Origin: Betaproteobacteria bacterium Ga0077527
Lineage (GTDB): Bacteria > Pseudomonadota > Gammaproteobacteria > Burkholderiales > SG8-41
Length of the DNA: 64,000 bases
Assembly (NCBI GenBank): GCA_001464815.1
Contig: LNDW01000020.1
Coordinates: 186,001 to 250,000 of the forward strand
Direction of reading: 5' to 3'
In this document: positions 48,942 through 58,305 of the stretch, one piece after another
How positions within the stretch are numbered: the first letter of the stretch is position 1
Layout of the letters: each line of letters begins with the position of its first letter
Translations under genes and position numbers: made by a program
The notes under the pieces: generated by a model
Seen by the model: only the letters and a program-made list of their open reading frames with translations
The model's database searches: none
What the model was told of the DNA's origin: nothing

Positions 48942-51656
48942 ATGGCTGAAATCCGCTCAACCTGCTGTTACTGCGGTGTGGGATGTGGCGTAGTCATCAC
49001 CCACGACCAGGGCCATATCACCGCTGTGCGCGGTGACCCCGACCATCCCGCCAATTTCGGCCGGCTCTGCGGCAAGGGCCTGAGCCTGCACGAAACGGTG
49101 ACCGGGCACGGCCGCGCGCTGTACCCGGAACTGCGCCGCCAACGCGGTGCGGCACGCAAGCGCGTGAGCTGGGACGAAGCGCTGGACCATGTCGCCCAGC
49201 GTTTTGCCGAAACCATCCGCCAGCACGGCCCCGATTCGGTGGCCTTCTACATCTCCGGCCAGTTGCTGACCGAAGACTATTACGCCTTCAACAAGCTGGC
49301 GCGCGCGCTGGTCGGCACCAACAACATCGACTCCAATTCACGGCTGTGCATGTCCTCCGCCGTCGCCGGCTACAAGGCCACACTCGGCGCCGACGCGCCG
49401 CCGACCTGCTACGAGGACATCGACCACGCCGACTGCATCCTGATCGCCGGTTCGAACGCGGCCTGGGCACATCCGGTGCTGTTCCGCCGCATCGAAGACG
49501 CGAAGGCAAAAAACCCCGATCTGAAAATCATCGTCGTCGATCCGCGGCGCACCGCCACCGCCGAAATCGCCGACCTGCATCTCGCCATCGAGCCTGGCAC
49601 CGACGTCGCGCTGTTCCACGGCCTGCTCAACGCGATGCTGCACGAAGGCCTGACCCGCCCCGACTACATCGCCGCCCACACCGAAGGCTGGGCCGCGCTG
49701 GAAACGCTGGCGCGTGACTACGCACCGGAAACCGCCGCCGAACTCTGCGGCATCTCCAGCGATCAGTTGCTCACCGCTGCACGCTGGTTCGGCACCGCGA
49801 AGGCCACGCTGTCGCTGTATTGCATGGGCCTCAACCAGTCTGCCGCCGGCACCGACAAGAATGCGGCGCTGATCAACCTGCACCTCGCCACCGGCCACAT
49901 CGGCCGCGCCGGCGCGGGCCCGTTCTCGCTGACCGGCCAGCCCAATGCGATGGGCGGCCGCGAAACCGGCAGCATGGCCAATCTGTTGATCGGCCACCGT
50001 GACCTCGCCAGTGACGCCGACCGCGCCGAAGTGGCGCAGCTGTGGCATGTGCCATCGATACCCGCGCGTCCCGGCAAAACCGCAGTCGAAATGTTCGAGG
50101 CCATCCGCAGCGGCCAGATCAAGGCGGTGTGGATAGCCTGCACCAACCCCGCGCAGTCGCTGCCCGACCAGATTGCGGTACGCGAGGCACTGGCCGCGGC
50201 CGAACTGGTGGTGCTGCAGGAAACCTATGCCGACACCGAAACCGCGCCGTACGCCGATGTGCTGCTGCCGGCCGCGGGCTGGGGCGAGAAGGAAGGCACC
50301 GTCACCAATTCGGAGCGGCGCATCTCTCGGGTACGCGCCGCCATTGCCGCGCCGGGTGAAGCCCGCCCCGACTGGCAGATTGTCTGCGATGCGGCGATGC
50401 GCATCGAGCGCGAACTCAAGGGCAGTGTCTCCCCGCTGTTCAACTTTGACTCACCGCGCAGGATTTTCGACGAATACCGCGGCCTCACCCGCGGCCGCAA
50501 CACCGACATCAGTGGCCTCGACTACACCACCCTCGAAATGATCGGCCCGCAGCAATGGCCGTATCGCGAAGGCGCGACTCACGGCAAACAGCGTCTGTAC
50601 GGGGATGGCCGTTTCCCCACCACCAGCGGACACGCGCGTTTTGCCGCGGTGCCGTACCGCGCGGTCGCCGAAAGCACCGACGCACGCTTTCCCCTCCACC
50701 TCAACACCGGCCGCCTGCGCGACCAGTGGCATGGCATGACGCGCAGCGGACGTGTTGCGCGGCTGTGGGGCCATGCCCCCGAGCCCGCCGTTGCCCTGAA
50801 CCCTGCCGACCTCGCGCAGCACGGCCTCAAGGCCGGCGACATCGTGCAGCTCCAGTCACGCCGCGGCACGCTGCGCGTCGTCGCCGAAGTCGATGGCAGC
50901 GTCGCCCCCGGCCAGGCCTTCCTGCCCATGCACTGGGGCAGCCGCCACCTCGCGGGCAACGGCATCAACACGCTGACGCTGCCGGTGATCGACCCCAAAT
51001 CCTTCCAGCCCGAACTGAAACACTGCGCGATCAGCGTCAGCAAGGCCGAACTGCCGTGGCGGCTGATCGCCTTCGGCACGCCGCGTGACAGCGACGCGCT
51101 GGCGCTGCTTGCGCGGGCCCAGGCCTGGCTGCCGCAATTCGAATTCGCCGTCTGCGCGCTGACTCCGGAAGCCGGCGGCGTGCTGCTGCGTGCCGCCGCC
51201 ACGCAGGCACCAAGCGATGACGTGCTGGCCGCGCTGCATGCGCTGTTCGAACTCGACGGCAATGATGTGATGCGCTACGACGACCGCCACCGCGGCAATG
51301 TGCGCCGCGTACGCCTCAACGCAGGCCGTGTCGCCGCGGTCTGCCTCTCCGGTGACGGCACCGGCGAATCCTGGCTGCGCGAATTCCACGGCCAGGGCCT
51401 GCCTGCCGCAGCGCTGGGCGCAATGCTGCTGGCACCAACAGCGAAGGCGCCGGGTGGTGCAGCCGCGCGTGGCCGCATCGTCTGCAGTTGCTTCGGCATC
51501 GGTGAAACCGCGATCAACAGCGCACTGCGGTCGGCTGGCGGTGATGCCGCCAATCGTGTCGCGGCAGCCCAGCAGCAACTGCGCTGCGGCACGCAATGCG
51601 GCTCCTGCCTGCCCGAGCTGCGCCGGCTGGCGGCCTCAGCGGTGATGGCGGCCTGA
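48942..51656 (+). CDS. nasA: assimilatory nitrate reductase, molybdopterin-containing, C-terminal BFD-like [2Fe-2S] domain
   Basis: STCCYCGVGCGVVITHD [4Fe-4S] motif; C-terminus RIVCSCFGIGETAINSAL...CGTQCGSCLPEL. Confidence 0.93.
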   Translation: MAEIRSTCCYCGVGCGVVITHDQGHITAVRGDPDHPANFGRLCGKGLSLHETVTGHGRALYPELRRQRGAARKRVSWDEALDHVAQRFAETIRQHGPDSVAFYISGQLLTEDYYAFNKLARALVGTNNIDSNSRLCMSSAVAGYKATLGADAPPTCYEDIDHADCILIAGSNAAWAHPVLFRRIEDAKAKNPDLKIIVVDPRRTATAEIADLHLAIEPGTDVALFHGLLNAMLHEGLTRPDYIAAHTEGWAALETLARDYAPETAAELCGISSDQLLTAARWFGTAKATLSLYCMGLNQSAAGTDKNAALINLHLATGHIGRAGAGPFSLTGQPNAMGGRETGSMANLLIGHRDLASDADRAEVAQLWHVPSIPARPGKTAVEMFEAIRSGQIKAVWIACTNPAQSLPDQIAVREALAAAELVVLQETYADTETAPYADVLLPAAGWGEKEGTVTNSERRISRVRAAIAAPGEARPDWQIVCDAAMRIERELKGSVSPLFNFDSPRRIFDEYRGLTRGRNTDISGLDYTTLEMIGPQQWPYREGATHGKQRLYGDGRFPTTSGHARFAAVPYRAVAESTDARFPLHLNTGRLRDQWHGMTRSGRVARLWGHAPEPAVALNPADLAQHGLKAGDIVQLQSRRGTLRVVAEVDGSVAPGQAFLPMHWGSRHLAGNGINTLTLPVIDPKSFQPELKHCAISVSKAELPWRLIAFGTPRDSDALALLARAQAWLPQFEFAVCALTPEAGGVLLRAAATQAPSDDVLAALHALFELDGNDVMRYDDRHRGNVRRVRLNAGRVAAVCLSGDGTGESWLREFHGQGLPAAALGAMLLAPTAKAPGGAAARGRIVCSCFGIGETAINSALRSAGGDAANRVAAAQQQLRCGTQCGSCLPELRRLAASAVMAA

Positions 51657-51670
51657 AGGAGAACACCACG

Positions 51671-52447
51671 ATGAATCCCACCCAACCCCAAGGCAGGATT
51701 GATGGAAAAGTCTGGCTGGTCGGCGCCGGCCCCGGCGACCCCGAGCTGCTGACGCTGAAAGCAGTGCGTGTGCTGGGCACCGCCGACGTCGTGCTGGTCG
51801 ATGACCTCGTCGATCCGCGCATCCTCGCCCACGCGCGCCCCGGCGCACGCATTGTCGAAGTCGGCAAACGCGGTGGCTGCCGCTCCACGCCGCAGGCCTT
51901 CATCGAAAAACTGATGGTGCGCCTGGCGCGTCGTGGCGCAACCGTGGCGCGGCTGAAAGGCGGCGATCCTTTTGTCTTCGGCCGCGGCGGCGAAGAAGCG
52001 GAAACCATGGCCAGGGCCGGCATCGCCTGCGAAGTGGTCAACGGCATCACCTCGGGCATCGCGGTGCCCGCGGCGATCGGCATTCCCGTCACTCATCGCG
52101 ACACCGCGCGCGGCGTCACCTTCATCACCGGCCACACCCGGGATGGCACGGGCCCCGACTGGGCCGCGCTGCACGCCGGCGGCACCACGCTGGTGATCTA
52201 CATGGGCATGAAGCGCGTCGACAGCCTCGCCAACAGCATGATCGCGGCCGGTTTCGCCGCCGACACGCCGGCCTGCGCGATCCAGAACGGCACGCTCCAA
52301 ACACAAGCCACGGTGGTGTGCACCCTCGCCACGCTGGCCGCAAGCATCGCCGAAGCAAAACTCGGCAGCCCGGGCCTGCTGGTGGTGGGCGAAGTCGTGC
52401 GCCATGCCAAACCCGCGGCGCTGCTGTTGCGCCAACTCGCCGCCTGA
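51671..52447 (+). CDS. cobA: uroporphyrinogen-III C-methyltransferase
   Basis: GKVWLVGAGPGDPELLTLKAVRVLGTADVVLVDDLV, RLKGGDPFVFGRGGEE. Confidence 0.95.
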   Translation: MNPTQPQGRIDGKVWLVGAGPGDPELLTLKAVRVLGTADVVLVDDLVDPRILAHARPGARIVEVGKRGGCRSTPQAFIEKLMVRLARRGATVARLKGGDPFVFGRGGEEAETMARAGIACEVVNGITSGIAVPAAIGIPVTHRDTARGVTFITGHTRDGTGPDWAALHAGGTTLVIYMGMKRVDSLANSMIAAGFAADTPACAIQNGTLQTQATVVCTLATLAASIAEAKLGSPGLLVVGEVVRHAKPAALLLRQLAA

Positions 52448-52473
52448 ACCGGATACACAAAAAGCAGAAAACC

Positions 52474-55029
52474 ATGAACTCACAAAAAATCGTCGTCATC
52501 GGCAATGGCATGGTCGGCCAGCGCTTTCTCGAGCAGCTCACCAGCCGCCTGTCGAGCGACAAGATCGAGGTCACGGTGTTCTGCGAGGAGCCGCGTGCCG
52601 CCTACGACCGGGTGCAGCTCTCCAGCTTCTTCGCCGGAAAGTCGGCCATCGACCTCAGCGTCGTCCCGGAACGCTTTTTCGAGGACCAGGCGATCACGCT
52701 GCGCCTCAATGACCCGGTGATCGCGATTGACCGCAGCAAAAAGACCATCAGCTCGGCACGTTACCGCGACGTGCCCTATGACAAGCTGATACTGGCGACT
52801 GGCTCCTTCCCTTTCGTGCCGCCGATTCCCGGCCACGACCGGCGCGGCTGTTTTGTCTACCGCTCGATTGAAGACCTTGAAGTGATCCGCGCCGCCGCGA
52901 AAAAGGCGCGCATCGGCACCGTGGTCGGCGGCGGCCTGCTCGGCCTTGAAGCGGCGAAGGCGCTGAAAGACCTCGGCCTCGAAACCCATGTCGTTGAATT
53001 CGCGCCGCGGCTGATGGCGGTGCAGCTTGATGAAACCGGCGGCAAGCTGCTGCAACGGAAAATCGAAGCGCTGGGTGTCACCGTGCACACCGCAAAAAAC
53101 ACCCAGAAGATCATCGACGGCGTGGATATCAACGGTAACAAGCACGCGCACCGCATGGTGTTTGCCGACGGTTCGACGCTGGATACCGACCTGATTGTCT
53201 ATTCCGCCGGCATCCGCCCCAATGACTCACTGGCGCGCGCGGCAAAAATCACCGTCGGTGAACGTGGCGGCATCGGCATTGATGAATACTGCCGCACCTC
53301 GGACCCCGATGTGTACGCCGTCGGTGAATGCGCACTGTGGAACGGCCGCATCTTCGGCCTGGTCGCGCCGGGTTACCAGATGGCCGAAATCGCCGCGCGC
53401 CATGTCGCCGGCGACGAATCGCTGCGTTTCGACGGCGCCGACATGAGCACCAAACTCAAGCTGATGGGTGTCGATGTCGCCTCGCTCGGCGACGCCATGG
53501 GCAAGACCGCCGGCGCGCTCGACTACGTCTATACCGATCCGGTGCAGGGCATCTACAAGAAGCTGGTGGTCTCCGCTGACGGCAAGCAGCTGCTCGGCGC
53601 GATCCTCGTCGGCGACGCCACCGAATACGGCGGCCTGCTGCAGATGGCGCTGAATGCGATTCCGCTGCCCGAGCATCCGGAAGACCTGATCCTGCCGGCG
53701 CGTGAAGGCGCCAGCAAAGGTCTTGGTGTGGACATGCTGCCGGCCGCGGCACTGATCTGCTCCTGCAACAACGTGACCAAGGGCGGCATCTGCGATGCGG
53801 TCGCCGCCGGCTGCACCACCATCGGCGCCCTCAAAACCACCACCAAGGCCGGCAGCAGTTGCGGCGGTTGCGCGCCGATGGTGAAACAGATTCTTGAGTC
53901 CGAACTGCGCAAACAGGGTGTTGAAGTCAAAAACCACATCTGCGAACACTTCCCGCATTCGCGCCAGGAGCTGTACCACCTGGTTCGTATCGGCGGCCTC
54001 AAGACCTTCGGCGAGCTGCTCGCCAAACACGGTCAGGGCCACGGTTGTGACATCTGCAAGCCGGCAGTGGCTTCGATCCTCGCATCGACCTGGAACGAGT
54101 ACGTGCTCAAGCCCAAACACGCACCGCTGCAGGACACCAACGACCGCTTCCTCGCCAACATGCAGAAGGACGGCACCTATTCGATCGTGCCGCGCGTGCC
54201 CGGCGGTGAAATCACCCCGGAAAAACTTATCGTGCTCGGCGCGGTGGCCAAAAAATACAAGCTCTACACCAAGATCACCGGCGGCCAGCGCATCGACCTC
54301 TTCGGCGCGCGGGTCGAGCAACTGCCGCTGATCTGGCGCGAGCTGGTCGATGCCGGCTTCGAATCCGGCCACGCCTACGGCAAGGCGCTGCGCACCGTGA
54401 AATCCTGCGTCGGCAGCACCTGGTGCCGCTATGGCGTGCAGGACTCGGTGGGCATGGCGATCCACCTCGAGAACCGCTACCGCGGCCTGCGCTCGCCGCA
54501 CAAGCTGAAGATGGGCGTATCGGGCTGCACCCGCGAGTGCGCCGAAGCCCAGGGCAAGGACGTCGGCGTCATCGCCACCGAAAAAGGCTGGAACCTCTAT
54601 GTCTGCGGCAACGGCGGCATCAAGCCGCGCCACGCCGACCTGCTCGCCAACGACCTCGACGACGCGACGCTGGTGAAATACATCGACCGTTTCCTGATGT
54701 TCTACATCCGCACCGGCGACCGCCTGCAGCGCACCTCGACCTGGCTCGACAACCTCGAAGGCGGCATCGACTATGTGAAGCAGGTGGTCTGCGAAGATTC
54801 CCTGGGCATCGGCGCCGAACTCGAGGCCGACATGCAGAAGCTGGTCGACACCTATGAATGTGAATGGAAACACGCGATCAACGACCCCGAGTCGCTGAAA
54901 CGCTTCCGCCACTTCGTCAACAGCGACGCACCCGACAGCAATGTCGTCTTTGTCGCCGAGCGCGGCCAGATCCGGCCGGCGCGTGACGAAGAAAAAGAAA
55001 CCCTGGAAAAAGAAAGCGTGCCGGCATGA
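52474..55029 (+). CDS. nirB: nitrite reductase large subunit
   Basis: KIVVIGNGMVGQRFLEQL; BFD-like CSCNNVTKG; siroheme region GVSGCTRECAEAQGKDVGVIATEKGWNLYVCGNGG. Confidence 0.96.
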   Translation: MNSQKIVVIGNGMVGQRFLEQLTSRLSSDKIEVTVFCEEPRAAYDRVQLSSFFAGKSAIDLSVVPERFFEDQAITLRLNDPVIAIDRSKKTISSARYRDVPYDKLILATGSFPFVPPIPGHDRRGCFVYRSIEDLEVIRAAAKKARIGTVVGGGLLGLEAAKALKDLGLETHVVEFAPRLMAVQLDETGGKLLQRKIEALGVTVHTAKNTQKIIDGVDINGNKHAHRMVFADGSTLDTDLIVYSAGIRPNDSLARAAKITVGERGGIGIDEYCRTSDPDVYAVGECALWNGRIFGLVAPGYQMAEIAARHVAGDESLRFDGADMSTKLKLMGVDVASLGDAMGKTAGALDYVYTDPVQGIYKKLVVSADGKQLLGAILVGDATEYGGLLQMALNAIPLPEHPEDLILPAREGASKGLGVDMLPAAALICSCNNVTKGGICDAVAAGCTTIGALKTTTKAGSSCGGCAPMVKQILESELRKQGVEVKNHICEHFPHSRQELYHLVRIGGLKTFGELLAKHGQGHGCDICKPAVASILASTWNEYVLKPKHAPLQDTNDRFLANMQKDGTYSIVPRVPGGEITPEKLIVLGAVAKKYKLYTKITGGQRIDLFGARVEQLPLIWRELVDAGFESGHAYGKALRTVKSCVGSTWCRYGVQDSVGMAIHLENRYRGLRSPHKLKMGVSGCTRECAEAQGKDVGVIATEKGWNLYVCGNGGIKPRHADLLANDLDDATLVKYIDRFLMFYIRTGDRLQRTSTWLDNLEGGIDYVKQVVCEDSLGIGAELEADMQKLVDTYECEWKHAINDPESLKRFRHFVNSDAPDSNVVFVAERGQIRPARDEEKETLEKESVPA

Positions 55030-55379
55030 CCGCCCGCCCGAACATCGACATGAGCCTCAAACAATGGACGGCGGTCTGCCCGCTGGATGACATCGCGCCC
55101 GATTCGGGTGTCTGCGCACTGATCGGCGGCCGCCAAGTGGCGGTGTTCCGCGTCGCTGGCGATCACGTCTACGCGCTCGCCAACCATGATCCGTTCTCAA
55201 ATGCCAATGTGCTGTCGCGCGGCATCACCGGCGACATCAGGGGTGAACTGGTGGTGGCTTCACCGGTCTACAAACAGCATTTCAGTCTTGCCACCGGGCA
55301 ATGCATCGAGGATCAGACGGTGCAAGTCGAGACCTTTGCCGTGCGTATCAACAACAACGTTGTGGAGGTTGAAGCCTGA
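55026..55379 (+). CDS. nirD: nitrite reductase small subunit
   Basis: [44 protein letters not shown]; 4-bp overlap with nirB. Confidence 0.95.
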   Translation: MTARPNIDMSLKQWTAVCPLDDIAPDSGVCALIGGRQVAVFRVAGDHVYALANHDPFSNANVLSRGITGDIRGELVVASPVYKQHFSLATGQCIEDQTVQVETFAVRINNNVVEVEA

Positions 55380-55855
55380 TGAACGCCCCCGAGAGCCGCC
55401 CGCCCTTTCCGCCCTTCACCCGCGAAACGGCCATGCAAAAAGTGCGCAAGGCCGAAGACGGCTGGAACAGCCGCGACCCGGTCGCGGTGTCGCTCGCCTA
55501 CACACCCGACACCATCTGGCGCAATCGCGCGGAGTTTCCGGTCGGCCGCGCACAGGTCGTCGAATTCCTCACCCGCAAATGGGCCAGGGAACTCGAATAC
55601 CGCCTGATCAAGGAACTTTGGGCCTACACCGAAAACCGCATCGCCGTGCGTTTTGCCTACGAATGGCACGACGACGCCGGCCAGTGGTACCGCTCCTACG
55701 GCAACGAGAACTGGGAATTCGCCGACAACGGCCTGATGCACCGGCGTTTTGCCAGCATCAACGACCTGCCGATCAAGGCCGCCGACCGCAAATACTTCTG
55801 GCCTCAGGGCCGCAGACCCGACGACCACCCCGGCCTGTCCGAACTCGGACTCTGA
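55379..55855 (+). CDS. DUF1348/NTF2-like family protein
   Basis: [49 protein letters not shown] overlap with nirD. Confidence 0.9.
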   Translation: MNAPESRPPFPPFTRETAMQKVRKAEDGWNSRDPVAVSLAYTPDTIWRNRAEFPVGRAQVVEFLTRKWARELEYRLIKELWAYTENRIAVRFAYEWHDDAGQWYRSYGNENWEFADNGLMHRRFASINDLPIKAADRKYFWPQGRRPDDHPGLSELGL

Positions 55856-55868
55856 TCTAGCGAAGGTT

Positions 55869-55935
55869 TTGTAGGGTGGGTAAGCCGCCCCCCAGGAGGA
55901 CTTGCTGCGCAGCGCGCAGCGGCGTCACCCACCGC
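55869..55935. repeat. palindromic GGTGGGT...ACCCACC element carrying a GGAGGACTTGCTGCGCAGCGC core
   Basis: gtagggtgggtaagccgcccccc aggaggacttgctgcgcagcgcg cagcggcgtcacccaccgc; core resembles 29784 tandem unit. Confidence 0.75.
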
Positions 55936-55981
55936 ATGGGAGCGGACCCCACCCGCACCCGCGCCATGTCATCATTGGCGC

Positions 55982-56911
55982 ATGGACTCCAAACAGTTAA
56001 TCAGCATCATCAAGGAAATCGGTCGCGGCAAAAACGCCGCCCGCGACCTCTCACGCGAAGACGCCCGGACGCTTTTCACCGCAATCCTCAACGACGAAAT
56101 CCCCCCGCTGCAGCTCGGCGCCATCCTCATCGCGCTGCGCATCAAGGGTGAATCACTGGAAGAACTCGCCGGCTTCCTCGATGCCTGCGAAGCCAGCTAC
56201 CCGCACCTCAAAGCCCCCGCCGGCACCGCGCCGCTGGTAATACCCGCCTACAACGGCGCCCGGCAACTGCCCAACCTGACCCCGCTACTCGCCTCACTCG
56301 TCGCGCGCGAAGGCAAGCCGGTACTGGTGCACGGCGTACCCGATGACCCCGGCCGCGTCACCACCATCGAGGTTTTCCGGGCAATGGGCATCGAGCCCGC
56401 CGCATCGATAGGCGAAGCCGAACAGCAGCTCGCCGAACGCAAACTCGCCGTGATCACCATCGACACGCTGGCGCCCAAGCTGGCGAGGGTGCTGAAACTG
56501 CGCCGCGAGATCGGCCTGCGCAGCTCCGGCCATACGTTGGTCAAGATGATCCAGCCCTTCACCAGCAAGGCCGTGCGTCTGGTCAGCGTCACCCACCCTG
56601 AATACCTGGACCGGATGCGGGCATTTTTTACGTCTTACGGCTCGGATGCGCTGCTGCTGCGTGGCGCGGAGGGGGAGGCGGTGGCGCATCCTCGGCGGGA
56701 GCCGGTGATTGAGTGGTTCGATGGAAAAAAAGCGGAGGTGTGGCGGAGTTCGCCGGAAGAAGACCCAGAATTGCCAGAAAGGCGGGATGCCTTAGTAACA
56801 GCAACCTGGATCAACAAAATACTGATAGAAAAACGTGTCGCACCAATAGCTGTTGCACATCAAGCAGAGTGTTGCGTAAGCGCCACAACAATCATGAGCC
56901 CGACCACTTAA
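55982..56911 (+). CDS. ybiB: DNA-binding protein YbiB (anthranilate phosphoribosyltransferase-like fold)
   Basis: MDSKQLISIIKEIGRGKNAARDLSREDARTLFTAILNDEIPPLQLGAILIALRIKGES. Confidence 0.9.
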   Translation: MDSKQLISIIKEIGRGKNAARDLSREDARTLFTAILNDEIPPLQLGAILIALRIKGESLEELAGFLDACEASYPHLKAPAGTAPLVIPAYNGARQLPNLTPLLASLVAREGKPVLVHGVPDDPGRVTTIEVFRAMGIEPAASIGEAEQQLAERKLAVITIDTLAPKLARVLKLRREIGLRSSGHTLVKMIQPFTSKAVRLVSVTHPEYLDRMRAFFTSYGSDALLLRGAEGEAVAHPRREPVIEWFDGKKAEVWRSSPEEDPELPERRDALVTATWINKILIEKRVAPIAVAHQAECCVSATTIMSPTT

Positions 56912-57087
56912 GTCAGAGTAATTTAACTTACTCCGCCGTAAATTGTTAATGCAGATTACCTCCTTGCGGCCCATTCCACTGAAACCTGGACATTGTCATC
57001 GATAGCAAATTTAGACGGGCCAGCCTATATAGGACGAGAAACATCACTTGCAATTTAGTCATTTATTTCCCATAATTCGCCAATTAA

Positions 57088-57101
57088 TTATGCGGATTTT
57101 T
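57088..57101 (+). repeat. left arm of 14-bp perfect inverted repeat TTATGCGGATTTTT
   Basis: Reverse complement AAAAATCCGCATAA at 60888-60901. Confidence 0.85.
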
Positions 57102-57111
57102 TGGAGAAATA

Positions 57112-58305
57112 ATGGGTGTTTTTGAAATAATTGGCGATTCTAAAGAACTAGAAGATGATTTCGCCAATTTGGCGCGCTTAGCCTCAACGGAAGCATATGA
57201 AGATGTTCGCTTACTACTGGCTAAGCTAGTTCGTAAATATCGTGGTCGACGCCCCGATTTTGCAGAGCGCATTAATCAAACTCTGCGCACGACCCAAACT
57301 CGATCCGCAGGAGCATCGATCTTGCGTCGCGGAATGCACCCCGACAGCAACAAAAGCCGTTCCGACATACCAATCGATGCTGACTCCCAGATACCGCTTA
57401 TTCGGATCTTTGACGATATCCGTGGATTAGAGGCCCCTTTACTGCCTGCCAAGTTACTCGAGCAAATCCACAGTATTGTCCGTGAACGCCGGGAGCGAGA
57501 AAAACTTGCGACCCATGGCATACGTCCAACACGCTCCGCAATCTTAGTAGGGCCGCCAGGGGTCGGTAAAACATTATCAGCACGGTGGATTGCAAATCAA
57601 ATAGGAAAACCACTTTGGGTTCTGGATCTTACGTCAGTCATGAGCAGCTTACTGGGAAAAACAGGTAACAATCTTCGGGCTGTTTTCGACTATGCCAAAA
57701 AGCATGAAGCTGTATTACTGCTTGATGAAATTGACGCCATCGCTAAACGTCGCAGCGATGAATCCGATGTCGGCGAACTTAAACGTCTTGTAAGCTCAAT
57801 CTTACAAGAGGTTGACGTGTGGCCAGACTCCAGCCTTCTGCTCGCAGCTACAAATCACCCAGAACTGGTCGACACCGCATTATGGAGACGATTCGATACT
57901 ATTCTAACGTTCGAAAAGTCCGATCCAACCACTATTGAGGCAGCTGTCCGCCGCTTCCTAGGTTCAGATGCTAGCGCATTCTCACCTGTCATCCAGCTCT
58001 TGGCCAAGTCGCTTCATGGCAGCTCCTTATCTGATGTTGAGCGCTCGGTAACAGCCTTACGCCGAAATGCCGCCCTCAACGAAACCGACCCCTCCTTAGT
58101 TGTTATGGAGATGGCTGCTCAGCACGTCGAAAAACTCGACAAAACAGCACGTCAGCAACTTGCCGTTGAATTGGCGCGCGCCAATGTACTTTCACACAAT
58201 AAAATCATGACGTTGACCGGTGTGGCACGTGACACTATCAGAAAGCACGCGGGCCCATCTCCTATCAAAGGCAGAGGTAGAAAAAAAGGGGGACGGCATG
58301 GCTAA
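57112..58305 (+). CDS. AAA family ATPase (IetA-like)
   Basis: GPPGVGKTLSARWIA Walker A; AVLLLDEIDAIAKRR Walker B; C-terminal HTH-like NKIMTLTGVARDTIRKHAG. Confidence 0.9.
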   Translation: MGVFEIIGDSKELEDDFANLARLASTEAYEDVRLLLAKLVRKYRGRRPDFAERINQTLRTTQTRSAGASILRRGMHPDSNKSRSDIPIDADSQIPLIRIFDDIRGLEAPLLPAKLLEQIHSIVRERREREKLATHGIRPTRSAILVGPPGVGKTLSARWIANQIGKPLWVLDLTSVMSSLLGKTGNNLRAVFDYAKKHEAVLLLDEIDAIAKRRSDESDVGELKRLVSSILQEVDVWPDSSLLLAATNHPELVDTALWRRFDTILTFEKSDPTTIEAAVRRFLGSDASAFSPVIQLLAKSLHGSSLSDVERSVTALRRNAALNETDPSLVVMEMAAQHVEKLDKTARQQLAVELARANVLSHNKIMTLTGVARDTIRKHAGPSPIKGRGRKKGGRHG

